In this document: one piece after another, positions 56,308 through 64,000 of the stretch
Layout: each line of letters begins with the position of its first letter
Numbering within the stretch: the stretch's first letter is position 1
DNA from: Candidatus Thiodictyon syntrophicum
Lineage (GTDB): Bacteria; Pseudomonadota; Gammaproteobacteria; Chromatiales; Chromatiaceae
Length of the DNA stretch: 64,000 nt
Assembly: GCF_002813775.1 (NCBI RefSeq)
Contig: NZ_CP020370.1
Coordinates: 2,009,501 to 2,073,500 of the forward strand
Direction: 5' to 3'
Translations under genes and position numbers: made by a program
Notes under the pieces: model-generated
What the model was told of the DNA's origin: nothing
Seen by the model: only the letters and a program-made list of their open reading frames with translations
The model's database searches: none

Positions 56308-57054
56308 ATGAAGATTCTGGTCAGCAATGACGACGGTTACCAGTCCCCGGGGCTGCTTGCCCTGGCGGCGGGGCTTGCCCGCTTGGGGGAGGTGACGGTG
56401 GTGGCCCCGGACCGCGACCGCAGCGGGGCCAGCAATTCGCTGACCCTGGACGTGCCGCTGCACGCGGTGCGCATGGGCAACGGCTTCATCCGGGTGGACG
56501 GGACCCCGACGGATTGCGTGCATCTGGCGCTTACCGGTCTCTTGGAGACGGAGCCGGACATCGTGGTCGCCGGGATCAACCATGGGGTCAACCTGGGGGA
56601 CGATTGTCTCTACTCCGGGACCGTGGCGGCGGCGACCGAGGGGCGTTTTCTCGGGCTCCCGGCGATCGCGGTGTCGATCGATTCGCGCGAGCCCCGCCAT
56701 CTGGACACCGCGGTGCGGGTGGCCTGCCTGCTGGTGGAGCGATTGCGCGAGGCGCCGCTGGACTCCAACCTGATCCTCAACGTCAATGTGCCGGACATGC
56801 CCTACGCGGACTTGCAGGGGTTCGCGGCGACCCGGCTGGGCCATCGCCACAAGGCCGAGGCGGTGGTGACGGCCAAGGACCCGCGGGGCCGGACCATCTA
56901 TTGGGTCGGTCCGGCCGGTCCCGAGCAGGATGCGGGGCCCGGGACCGACTTCTACGCGGTGCGCGGCGGCTGCGTGTCCATCAGCCCGCTCCAGGTGGAC
57001 CTGACGCGCCACGCCGCCTTGGAGGCCCTGGGGTCATGGCTGCGCTCATGTTGA
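56308..57054 (+). CDS. surE: 5'/3'-nucleotidase SurE
   Basis: A 248-residue protein. The N-terminus [14 protein letters not shown] carries the metal aspartates, [11 protein letters not shown] the conserved serine, and [24 protein letters not shown] the conserved asparagine. SurE dephosphorylates nucleoside monophosphates. First gene of the surE-pcm-nlpD-rpoS stationary-phase cluster. The last 7 bases overlap pcm. Confidence 0.96.
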   Translation: MKILVSNDDGYQSPGLLALAAGLARLGEVTVVAPDRDRSGASNSLTLDVPLHAVRMGNGFIRVDGTPTDCVHLALTGLLETEPDIVVAGINHGVNLGDDCLYSGTVAAATEGRFLGLPAIAVSIDSREPRHLDTAVRVACLLVERLREAPLDSNLILNVNVPDMPYADLQGFAATRLGHRHKAEAVVTAKDPRGRTIYWVGPAGPEQDAGPGTDFYAVRGGCVSISPLQVDLTRHAALEALGSWLRSC

Positions 57055-57716
57055 CCTCGGAGGCCAGTCGCCGTGGGATCGGGATGACCTCCCAGCGCAC
57101 CCGCGAGCGGCTGATCGCGCGCCTGGGCGCGGCCGGGATCACCCATCCGGACGTGCTGCGGGTCATGCGTGAACTGCCGCGGCATCTGTTCGTGGACGAG
57201 GCCTTGGCGAGCCGCGCCTACGAGGACTCGCCCCTGCCGATCGGCCATGGTCAGACCATCTCCCAGCCCTATACCGTCGCGCGCATGACCCAGACGCTGT
57301 TGGAGCACGGACCCTGCGATACGGTGCTGGAGGTCGGCACCGGCTCCGGGTTCCAGACCGCGGTGCTGGCCGCCCTGGTGCGGCGGGTCTACAGCGTCGA
57401 GCGCATCGCGTCCCTGCAGGAACGCGCCCAGCACTGCCTGCGTCTGCTCAAGGTGCGCAACGTGCGCTTCCGGCACGGGGACGGATTCCTGGGGTGGTCG
57501 GACTACGCGCCCTACGACGGTATCCTGGTCACGGCCGCGCCGCGCGGGGTGCCGCGCGCCCTGGCCGACCAGTTGGCGCCGGCCGGCGCCCTGGTATTGC
57601 CGATGGGCGAGGGGGACCGTCAGGTGTTGATCCGGGTGACCCGCACGGCCGATGGGTTCGACCAGCGGGTGCTGGAGCCCGTGAGTTTCGTTCCCTTGAT
57701 CGCGGGGGTGGCATGA
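57048..57716 (+). CDS. pcm: Protein-L-isoaspartate O-methyltransferase
   Basis: A 222-residue SAM methyltransferase: [21 protein letters not shown] (isoaspartyl site), [18 protein letters not shown] (SAM-binding) and [17 protein letters not shown]. It repairs isoaspartyl residues in damaged proteins. ATG 57048 is chosen because the frame shares TTGA with the surE stop; an ATG at 57036 would add four residues. Its TGA overlaps the nlpD ATG (ATGA). Confidence 0.95.
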   Translation: MLTSEASRRGIGMTSQRTRERLIARLGAAGITHPDVLRVMRELPRHLFVDEALASRAYEDSPLPIGHGQTISQPYTVARMTQTLLEHGPCDTVLEVGTGSGFQTAVLAALVRRVYSVERIASLQERAQHCLRLLKVRNVRFRHGDGFLGWSDYAPYDGILVTAAPRGVPRALADQLAPAGALVLPMGEGDRQVLIRVTRTADGFDQRVLEPVSFVPLIAGVA

Positions 57717-58480
57717 TACGGGTGTGGTCCGCCATCCTGGCGACCCTGCTCTTGCTGGGCGGCTGCGCCTCCACCGGGCCAGCGCCGGTGGGCGGCTGGG
57801 GCGGTCAGAAGGCGGGCGCCAGGAGTTACGCACCGGTCCCCAAGGGCTATTACCGGGTCCGCCGGGGTGACAGCCTGGGCGGGATAAGTCAGCGGCGCCG
57901 TGTCAGTGTCGATCACCTGATCCGCTGGAACGGCCTCAAGCCCCCTTATACCCTTTATGTCGGGCGGGTGTTGCGGGTCGCACCGCCGCGCGCGGGGACC
58001 TCCCGGGCCGCACGGGTGACGGCCAGACCCGGGGCTGCCAAGTCAGTGCGCCCCGCCGTCGGCGCCGGCGTAGCGCCGGTCTCGGGCAGCGGCGCCGGCG
58101 CCTCCGCGGTGGTCTGGGCCTGGCCGCTCGCCGGCGCCGTCGTCCAAGGTTTCCGGGCCGGCGACCCGGCGCGCCCGGGGCTGCGGATCAGTTGCCGGCC
58201 GGGCGAGGAGGTGCACGCGGCGGGCGCCGGAGCAGTCGTCTACAGCGGCAGTGGACTCAAGGGTTACGGCAACCTTATCATCGTCAAACACAACAAGAAC
58301 TATCTCAGTGCCTACGGCTTCAACCGCCGCCTGTTGGTCAAGGAGGGTGACAGCGTGACACGCGGGCAGGCGTTGGCGGAATGCGGTGAAGGACCAGGTG
58401 GTGCCCCCCTGCTGCACTTCGAGGTACGCCGCAACGGTGCCTCGGTCAACCCGCTGCTCTACCTGCCCCCGCGCGCCTAA
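57713..58480 (+). CDS. nlpD: Lipoprotein NlpD, amidase activator
   Basis: A 255-residue lipoprotein. The signal ends in the lipobox LLLGGCAS. A LysM domain follows ([30 protein letters not shown]), then an Ala/Gly linker and a LytM domain ([24 protein letters not shown]...[18 protein letters not shown]...[10 protein letters not shown]). The metal ligands of active M23 enzymes are incomplete, as in E. coli NlpD, which activates the amidase AmiC. In E. coli the main rpoS promoter lies inside nlpD. Confidence 0.95.
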   Translation: MIRVWSAILATLLLLGGCASTGPAPVGGWGGQKAGARSYAPVPKGYYRVRRGDSLGGISQRRRVSVDHLIRWNGLKPPYTLYVGRVLRVAPPRAGTSRAARVTARPGAAKSVRPAVGAGVAPVSGSGAGASAVVWAWPLAGAVVQGFRAGDPARPGLRISCRPGEEVHAAGAGAVVYSGSGLKGYGNLIIVKHNKNYLSAYGFNRRLLVKEGDSVTRGQALAECGEGPGGAPLLHFEVRRNGASVNPLLYLPPRA

Positions 58481-58510
58481 CCCCGTCTGAGCGGACGGAG
58501 GGAGATGTGG

Positions 58511-59572
58511 ATGTCTACCACTGAGGACCCGGAAATCGTCGAGTCCGAGAGCGAGCCCGAGATCGAGCTCGATGCCGACAGCGAGGCCTTGATCCTGCTG
58601 GGGCAGGAGGAGCCCGACGAGGCGCTTGAAGTCGTGGAAGACGGGGAAGACGCGCAGGACGCGGACGAGGCGCAACTCATCGAGAGCATCGACCCGGAGG
58701 CCGCCGAGCCGACGGCGGAGCGCTTTGTCACCGGTGACGGCGACTTCGACGCGACCCGCCTCTACCTCAATGAGATCGGTGAGTCGCGCCTGCTGACCGC
58801 GGAGGAGGAGATCACCCTGTCGCGCCTGGCCCAGCGCGGGGACAATCTGGCGCGTCAGCGGATGATCGTCTGTAACCTGCGCCTGGTGGTGAAGATCGCG
58901 CGGCGCTACCTCAATCGCGGCCTGCCGCTCCTGGACCTGATCGAGGAGGGCAATCTCGGGCTGATCCGGGCGGTGGAGAAGTTCGACCCGGAGCGCGGGT
59001 TTCGCTTCTCGACCTATGCCACCTGGTGGATCCGCCAGACCATCGAGCGGGCCATCATGAACCAGACGCGCACCGTGCGGCTGCCGATCCATGTGGTCAA
59101 GGAGATCAATATCTATCTCAAGGCCGCGCGCCTGCTGTCCCAGCGCCTCGACCACGAGCCCACCACCGAGGACATTGCGGTCCTCCTGGACCGGCCGATC
59201 AACGAGGTCAAACGCATGCTGGGTCTCAACGAGCGGATCGCCTCGGTGGACACCCCCTACAGCAAGGATGCCGACAAGCCGTTGGTCGACATGCTCCAGG
59301 ACGAGACCGCCGACGACCCGACCGAGCGGATCCAGGACGAGGACATCCACGCCAACTTCGAGCACTGGCTGGGCAAACTCAACGACAAACAACGCGAAGT
59401 GGTCGAGCGCCGTTTCGGGCTCCACGGTCACGAGCATTCGACCCTGGAGCGGGTGGCGCAGGAGCTGGGTGTCACCCGTGAACGGGTACGGCAGATCCAG
59501 ATGGACGCATTGCGGCGTCTGCGCGATATCCTGGAAAAAGAAGGGTTCTCCGTCGAATCCTTCTTCAAGTGA
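58511..59572 (+). CDS. rpoS: RNA polymerase sigma factor RpoS
   Basis: A 353-residue sigma-70 family protein. The first ~75 residues are strongly acidic (Asp/Glu-rich, longer than in E. coli), then region 1.2 ([20 protein letters not shown]), 2 ([52 protein letters not shown]), 3 and 4 ([23 protein letters not shown]). ATG 58511 is preferred over ATG 58505 because GGAGGGAG at 58497-58504 is then 6 bases upstream; at 58505 it would touch the start. RpoS directs the general stress response. Confidence 0.95.
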   Translation: MSTTEDPEIVESESEPEIELDADSEALILLGQEEPDEALEVVEDGEDAQDADEAQLIESIDPEAAEPTAERFVTGDGDFDATRLYLNEIGESRLLTAEEEITLSRLAQRGDNLARQRMIVCNLRLVVKIARRYLNRGLPLLDLIEEGNLGLIRAVEKFDPERGFRFSTYATWWIRQTIERAIMNQTRTVRLPIHVVKEINIYLKAARLLSQRLDHEPTTEDIAVLLDRPINEVKRMLGLNERIASVDTPYSKDADKPLVDMLQDETADDPTERIQDEDIHANFEHWLGKLNDKQREVVERRFGLHGHEHSTLERVAQELGVTRERVRQIQMDALRRLRDILEKEGFSVESFFK

Positions 59573-60145
59573 TGGGCATTGGTTAACCCGTTCACGTTCA
59601 GCAGAACCTTCCGTGCCCTCGGTTGCCGGCCCCCGGCGCCTGGCGCGCGCCGCACATCCACCCTCTCTTTACTGACAGGTTATTGTAATATAAGCTGTTG
59701 TCCTGCCGCTTAGAGTCAACGCATACCGCGACGACCGGTGTGTCGCACCAGTGTCCATGGTGCCGTCTCTGTTGACTTTATACGCATATTCCAGTGTAGT
59801 TGCCGCCACTGCCCGCTTGGGTTCGTGGCGCGGCACGGCGTCTGCGCCACCGTCGCGATTGCGCGTTCAAACGGCGAGAATCAATAGAGAGGATTAACGC
59901 AATTTCGCAGGATTCACCGGCATTCGGTGCGGCTGGCCTGACCGCCCATCATCCTGAAAGGTCATCCTGAAAGATTGTGTGGATTCGCGCTGATTTCTCA
60001 CTGGCGGGTACGGCCTTCCGCGGTGGCCCGGCCGTCTGCTGCCTGGGTGTCCCAGGCCCCGCCGCGCCAGGGATCGACGGTGCGGCACTCATGGCCGGAG
60101 CGCCCCCGTCTCTGCTGTTGTCTCATTTAATTCACGGGAGGGCTT
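59573..60145. other. Long intergenic region upstream of ccoN
   Basis: No gene. A promoter-like pair lies at 59772-59800. AT-rich TTATTGTAATATAAG at 59688-59702 and two CATCCTGAAAG direct repeats at 59951-59974 may be regulatory. A perfect FNR/Anr box (TTGAT-N4-ATCAA) was not found, which is unusual for cbb3 oxidase genes. Confidence 0.5.
59772..59800 (+). promoter_or_regulatory. Candidate sigma-70 promoter of the cco operon
   Basis: TTGACT (59772-59777), 17 bases, TGTAGT (59795-59800). Good spacing, moderate hexamers. The leader to ccoN would be about 340 bases. Confidence 0.4.
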
Positions 60146-61579
60146 ATGGAATCCGGATTGGAGCAGAAGTACAACTTCGACGTTGTACGCTGGTTCACCG
60201 TCATGGCGGCCGTCTACCTGGTGGTGGGGGCCTCGGTCGGCGTCTATATCGCATCGGAACTGGCGTGGCCGTTCCTGAACTTCGACAGCCCCTACATCTC
60301 GTTCGGGCGCTTGCGGCCGCTGCATACCAATGCGGTCATCTTCGCCTTCGGCGGCTGTACCCTCATGTCGACCGCCTTCTATACGGTCCAGCGCACCTGC
60401 GGCGTGCGCCTGTGGAGCGACAAGCTCGCCTGGTTCGTCTTCTGGGGCTGGAACGCGGTGATCCTGTGTGCGGTCATCACCCTGCCGTTGGGCCTCACCG
60501 AATCCAAGGAATACGCTGAACTGGAATGGCCGGTCGACATCCTGATCGCCGTGGTGTGGCTCAGCTTCACCTTTAATTTCATCATGACGATCGCCCGGCG
60601 CAAGTCCTCGCACATCTATGTGTCGAACTGGTTCTTCCTCGGCATGATGGTGATGATCGTCTACCTGCATGTGGTCAACAGCCTGGCCATCCCGGTGGGG
60701 CTGTTCAAGTCCTATTCGCTGTTCTCCGGGGTCCAGGACGCCATGATCCAGTGGTGGTGGGGGCATAACGCGGTGGGCTTCTATCTCACCGCCGGCTTCC
60801 TCGGCATCATGTACTACTTCGTGCCCAAGCAAGCCGGGCGTCCGATCTATTCCTATCGCCTGTCGGTCATCCATTTTTGGGCCCTGATGTTCGGCTATGT
60901 CTGGCTCGGTGCCCACCACCTGCAATATACCGCCCTGCCGGACTGGACCGGGTCCCTGGGTGCCGCGGTCTCGATCGCGATGATCATCCCCTCCTGGGGC
61001 GGCGCGGTGAACGGCATGATGACCCTGTCGGGAGCCTGGGACCGGCTGCGCACCGATTATGTCCTGCGCTTCCTGATCATGGCCCTGGCCTTCTACGCCA
61101 TGTCCACCTTTGAAGGTCCGGTGATGGCGCTCAAGACCGTCAACGCCCTCTCCCACTATACCGACTGGACCATCGGCCATGTGCATTCCGGGGCCTTGGG
61201 CTGGGTCGCCGGGATCTCCATCGGTGCCATCTACCACCTGATGCCGCGCCTGTTCCATACCGAGATGTTCTCCGAGCGCCTGGTGAACTTCCATTTCTGG
61301 ACCGCGACCATCGGCACCGTGGTGTATATCGTGGCGATGTGGGTCTCCGGCATCATGCAGGGCCTGATGTGGCGTGCCTATGACGAGTACGGTACCCTCG
61401 CCTATACCTTCGTCGAATCGGTCGACGCCATGCACCCATACTATGCGATGCGCGCGGTTGGCGGCGCCATCTTCCTGACCGGTGCCGTCGTCATGCTGTT
61501 CAATGTGCTGATGACCATTCGCCGCTCTGCCGTCGCCGGCAGCCTGGCACAGGCGCGCACCCTTCCGGCCGCGGCCTGA
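60146..61579 (+). CDS. ccoN: cbb3-type cytochrome c oxidase subunit I
   Basis: A 477-residue, 12-helix haem-copper oxidase. Visible ligands: His in [15 protein letters not shown] (low-spin haem), [26 protein letters not shown] (CuB histidine), [13 protein letters not shown] (the CuB His pair), and [15 protein letters not shown] (haem histidines). It reduces O2 to water at high affinity in the inner membrane. First gene of ccoNOQP. Confidence 0.97.
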   Translation: MESGLEQKYNFDVVRWFTVMAAVYLVVGASVGVYIASELAWPFLNFDSPYISFGRLRPLHTNAVIFAFGGCTLMSTAFYTVQRTCGVRLWSDKLAWFVFWGWNAVILCAVITLPLGLTESKEYAELEWPVDILIAVVWLSFTFNFIMTIARRKSSHIYVSNWFFLGMMVMIVYLHVVNSLAIPVGLFKSYSLFSGVQDAMIQWWWGHNAVGFYLTAGFLGIMYYFVPKQAGRPIYSYRLSVIHFWALMFGYVWLGAHHLQYTALPDWTGSLGAAVSIAMIIPSWGGAVNGMMTLSGAWDRLRTDYVLRFLIMALAFYAMSTFEGPVMALKTVNALSHYTDWTIGHVHSGALGWVAGISIGAIYHLMPRLFHTEMFSERLVNFHFWTATIGTVVYIVAMWVSGIMQGLMWRAYDEYGTLAYTFVESVDAMHPYYAMRAVGGAIFLTGAVVMLFNVLMTIRRSAVAGSLAQARTLPAAA

Positions 61580-61602
61580 TCACCTCGGGAGACTATAGAG
61601 AA

Positions 61603-62400
61603 ATGGCTGAGCAAAGAGTAAAGGCGAAGGGCTTCCAGGAATGGATGGAGATCAACATCTGGGGGCTGCTCTTTTTCCTGGCCCTGGCCCTGTCGGTGGG
61701 TGGTCTGGTCGAAATCGTGCCGCTGTTCTTCATGAAGAAGACCATGGAGTACAACAAGTTTCCCGAGATCGTCTGGTCCAAGGTGGGGGTGACGCCGGTC
61801 GTCACCGTGGATGAGGCCGGCAAACAGGTCTGGAATTGGACCGCGGGTGACGGCGTGCGCCCCTATACCGCGCTGGAACTGGCCGGGCGCGATATCTATC
61901 AGCGCGAGGGCTGCTACCTCTGTCACTCGCAGATGGTGCGGCCCTTCCGTGACGAGAAAGAGCGCTATGGTCACTACTCGCTGGCCGCCGAGTCGATGTT
62001 CGATCACCCGATGCAATGGGGTTCAAAACGGACCGGTCCGGACCTGGCCCGCCTGGGCGGCAAGTATTCGGACGAGTGGCACCGCCAGCATCTGCGCCGG
62101 CCCCAGGACCTGGTGCCGGAGTCGGTGATGCCGGCCTATGTCTGGCTCGACCAGACCCCGGTGGACCCCGACCGCTCATTGGTGGTGTTCGGCTGGACCC
62201 TGTGGCCTGCCCCGACCGGCTCCAGGATGCAGCGACACATGAAGGGCCTGCGGCTGGTCGGGGTCCCTTACACCGACGCCGACATCGCGGCCGCCGGCCC
62301 CTTGGTCGAGGGCAAGACCGAACTGGATGCCCTGGTGAGCTATCTGCAAGTGTTGGGTACCATGGCGAAGCTGGACGATGCCAAGGCCTATCGTGAATAG
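61603..62400 (+). CDS. ccoO: cbb3-type cytochrome c oxidase subunit II (monohaem cytochrome c)
   Basis: A 265-residue protein: an N-terminal membrane helix ([26 protein letters not shown]) and a periplasmic domain with haem-binding CYLCH at 104-108 and an axial methionine in VPESVMPAY. It is longer than the ~200-residue Pseudomonas type because of an insertion with [18 protein letters not shown]. It passes electrons from CcoP to CcoN. Confidence 0.95.
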   Translation: MAEQRVKAKGFQEWMEINIWGLLFFLALALSVGGLVEIVPLFFMKKTMEYNKFPEIVWSKVGVTPVVTVDEAGKQVWNWTAGDGVRPYTALELAGRDIYQREGCYLCHSQMVRPFRDEKERYGHYSLAAESMFDHPMQWGSKRTGPDLARLGGKYSDEWHRQHLRRPQDLVPESVMPAYVWLDQTPVDPDRSLVVFGWTLWPAPTGSRMQRHMKGLRLVGVPYTDADIAAAGPLVEGKTELDALVSYLQVLGTMAKLDDAKAYRE

Positions 62401-62608
62401 CATCAGCGCGTACTTCCACACCGATTGGGCGGCGATGACGGTCAGCGACTGGGTCGGGACCATCCTGACCGTCGTCATCTTCGTCCTGATGGTGGTGGTG
62501 TACTTCCAGGTCTTCCGTCCCAAGAACCGGGATCGCCTCGAGGCACAAAAGCACATCCCGTTCGAAGTGGACAACGAATCCAACGGAGACAAAGATGGCG
62601 GAAAATAA
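62393..62608 (+). CDS. ccoQ: cbb3 oxidase assembly subunit CcoQ
   Basis: A 71-residue protein with one membrane helix ([21 protein letters not shown]) and an acidic C-terminal tail. The start GTG 62393 overlaps the ccoO end and has AAGG five bases upstream; ATG 62378 is an alternative. It stabilises the oxidase complex. Its end overlaps ccoP by 14 bases. Confidence 0.88.
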   Translation: MNSISAYFHTDWAAMTVSDWVGTILTVVIFVLMVVVYFQVFRPKNRDRLEAQKHIPFEVDNESNGDKDGGK

Positions 62609-63509
62609 TCCCTTCCCCGGTGAGAACAACACGGGGCACGTCTGGGACGGCAATCTGCGCGAGTTGAAGAACCCGCCGCCGCGCTGGTGGATGCTGGCCT
62701 TCTGGGCCTCGATTGCCTTCTGGATCGGCTATGCGATCCTCTATCCCATGTGGCCCGTGGGCCAGGAGCCGACCCAGGGCGTGCTGGGCTGGAGCCAGAT
62801 GAAGGAATATCAGGAGGGCCTGGATCAGATGGTGGCCAAACGCGCCCGCTTCGAGGACCAGCTCGCCGCCATGACGCCGGCCCAGATCATTGAGGACCCG
62901 GGCCTCAAGCAATACACCCTGGCTGCCGCCAAGGTGCTGTTCGGCGACAACTGTCGCGCCTGTCACGGTACCGGGGGTGCCGGCAATCCGGGGTATCCGG
63001 TCCTGGCCGATGACGATTGGATCTATGGCGGTACCACGGTGAAGATCCAGGAGTCCATCGTGGGCGGACGCCAACCGGCGATGACCGCCCACGAAAAGAC
63101 CCTCACGCCGGCCGAGGCGGACACCCTGGCCAAATGGGTGGTGCAGATGAATGAGACCGTCGGCAAGGGCGGGAGTGACGAGGGTTGGGCCCTGTACAAG
63201 ACCAAGGGCTGCACCGCCTGCCACGGTGAGAAGGCGAACGGCCATGTGGTCGACCTGCCGGGCGGGGACTTCGTGACCGTCGGTGCGGCCAACCTCACGG
63301 ACGGGATCTGGCGCTTCGAGCCGGGCGGCTACGACAGCGCCAGGCACACGATCCTCTACGGGGTGAACCAGGCTGGTGTGACCCAGACCCGCAATGCGGT
63401 GATGCCCGTCTGGGGTCCCGACCCGGCCCGTCAGGGTCAGGCGAAGCTCAGTGCGGAGGAGATCAAGAAACTCGTGGTCTATGTCCACGAACTGGGCGGT
63501 GGCTACTAG
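62595..63509 (+). CDS. ccoP: cbb3-type cytochrome c oxidase subunit III (dihaem cytochrome c)
   Basis: A 304-residue protein: a membrane helix at ~30-50 (RWWMLAFWASIAFWIGYAILYPMW), then two cytochrome c domains with CRACH (120-124) and CTACH (206-210). It accepts electrons from periplasmic cytochromes. The family's NPPPRWW motif is present. Confidence 0.96.
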   Translation: MAENNPFPGENNTGHVWDGNLRELKNPPPRWWMLAFWASIAFWIGYAILYPMWPVGQEPTQGVLGWSQMKEYQEGLDQMVAKRARFEDQLAAMTPAQIIEDPGLKQYTLAAAKVLFGDNCRACHGTGGAGNPGYPVLADDDWIYGGTTVKIQESIVGGRQPAMTAHEKTLTPAEADTLAKWVVQMNETVGKGGSDEGWALYKTKGCTACHGEKANGHVVDLPGGDFVTVGAANLTDGIWRFEPGGYDSARHTILYGVNQAGVTQTRNAVMPVWGPDPARQGQAKLSAEEIKKLVVYVHELGGGY

Positions 63510-63591
63510 GGCATCGCCCGACTGACGCGGGTCCGGCGGGCGGCGGCGGCGCCCTCCGTCGGCAGATTAAATTCAGAGAGGGGGAGTCGCC

Positions 63592-63747
63592 ATGGGTGTA
63601 GTCACCAACCTGATGAACTGGGATCCGGTGGCCTGGCTGTCGATCCTGATGGTGGTGGGCGCCATCGCCATCGTCGTCTTCCTGTCCTTCAAGGTCTCGG
63701 CCCTCATCAAGCGCGACGCCGAGGCGCACAAGGACCAGAAACCGTAG
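63592..63747 (+). CDS. Small single-helix membrane protein of the cco operon (DUF3149-like)
   Basis: A 51-residue protein: MGVVTNLMNWDPVAWLSILM, one membrane helix (WLSILMVVGAIAIVVFLSF), then KRDAEAHKDQKP. AGAGGGGGAG precedes the ATG at 63592. Small DUF3149-type proteins often follow ccoP and may help assemble the oxidase, as CcoM or CcoH do. The assignment is by position, length and topology. Confidence 0.75.
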   Translation: MGVVTNLMNWDPVAWLSILMVVGAIAIVVFLSFKVSALIKRDAEAHKDQKP

Positions 63748-64000
63748 GGTCCGCTGCGCGGACCGCGGACCGCGGACCGCTGGCCGGAACGCCGGAATGA
63801 TGATCGAGGCCGCCGTGGGGTCTTCAGTCCGCACAGCGGCCCCGACGCTGGCCGGCAGCGCGGGCAAGGTGGGCCGGGCGCGCCCCCGCATCCCCCTTGT
63901 TTCTGCCTGGAAGCTCTTGATACTCAATCAGTTATAATTGCGAAAACGCATAGTTCGAGGGGCGGCGAGGGCGCACTGTGGCGGCTTGGCCGTCACCGGC
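63748..64000. promoter_or_regulatory. Downstream region with a TATAAT element and an FNR-like half-site
   Basis: TTGATACTCAATCAG directly precedes TATAAT at about 63934-63939; the first part resembles an FNR/Anr site with imperfect spacing. It may drive a gene that begins beyond the window edge. A small tandem of CGCGGAC units lies at 63758-63780. No gene is seen. Confidence 0.4.

Noticed and set aside
59600-60140. FNR/Anr box upstream of ccoN
   Set aside because: No TTGAT-N4-ATCAA match; only TTGAC half-site resemblance, better explained as a -35 hexamer.
60089-61435. 448-residue frame opposite ccoN
   Set aside because: Shadow rich in His, Gly and Asp; ccoN on the other strand is full length with all ligands.

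Overview
The window comes from a high-GC gammaproteobacterium, most likely a purple sulfur bacterium (Chromatiales/Chromatiaceae). This is inferred from gene order and protein character (surE-pcm-nlpD-rpoS, mnmA/hflD, prfB/lysS, ccoNOQP, PEP-CTERM proteins, a bacterioferritin pair) and from many intergenic palindromic repeats. No rRNA or tRNA gene was recognised and no CRISPR array is present.

Layout. 0-5 kb is accessory: a frameshifted C-terminal rpoB fragment with no rpoC after it, a 601-residue protein joining an HExxH metallopeptidase-like region to a HicA-like toxin domain, and a DUF6088/AbiEi antitoxin gene with a stop codon in it beside an IS21-like end. 4.7-11 kb carries housekeeping genes (accA-tilS, cnoX, trxC) and a VapBC-type module. 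11-19 kb holds a methionine synthase without its homocysteine module, translationally coupled to a PIN toxin, then hflD, a BrnTA module, mnmA and a GIDE/lemA pair. 19.5-27.4 kb holds a PEP-CTERM protein, DegQ, an IS66 element with 18-bp inverted repeats and an 8-bp target duplication that splits a nucleotidyltransferase/Nudix-like gene, and higBA. 27.5-30.4 kb is stress and iron storage: hsp20 with a ROSE-like leader, two complementary bacterioferritins and bfd.

30.8-39 kb has a FimX-like regulator, a three-gene HPr-rel-A cassette (PqqD-like, HprK-like, nucleotidyltransferase) with a Tat-type secreted protein upstream, and a large cell-surface protein. 39.5-42 kb is clpB behind a sigma-32-like promoter. 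42.8-50 kb is a transposon island: a REP-associated transposase, a DUF4338 (DruA-family) gene coupled to a DDE transposase, and a four-gene IS21-type operon. 50-59.6 kb is conserved: prfB with programmed frameshift, lysS, DUF3422, smr, surE-pcm-nlpD-rpoS. The decayed remains of an AAA-ATPase/DUF4276 pair lie between prfB and lysS. 60-63.7 kb is the cbb3 oxidase operon.

The most unusual observations are the metallopeptidase-HicA fusion beside a duplicate rpoB, the HPr-rel-A cassette with a candidate substrate, the DUF4338-transposase operon, a dispersed element built on (GTCGTT)n palindromes with a core that lies in opposite orientation relative to a shared flank, and the pairing of a haem-less ferroxidase bacterioferritin with a ferroxidase-less haem bacterioferritin. 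Six toxin-antitoxin modules or relics lie in the first 28 kb.
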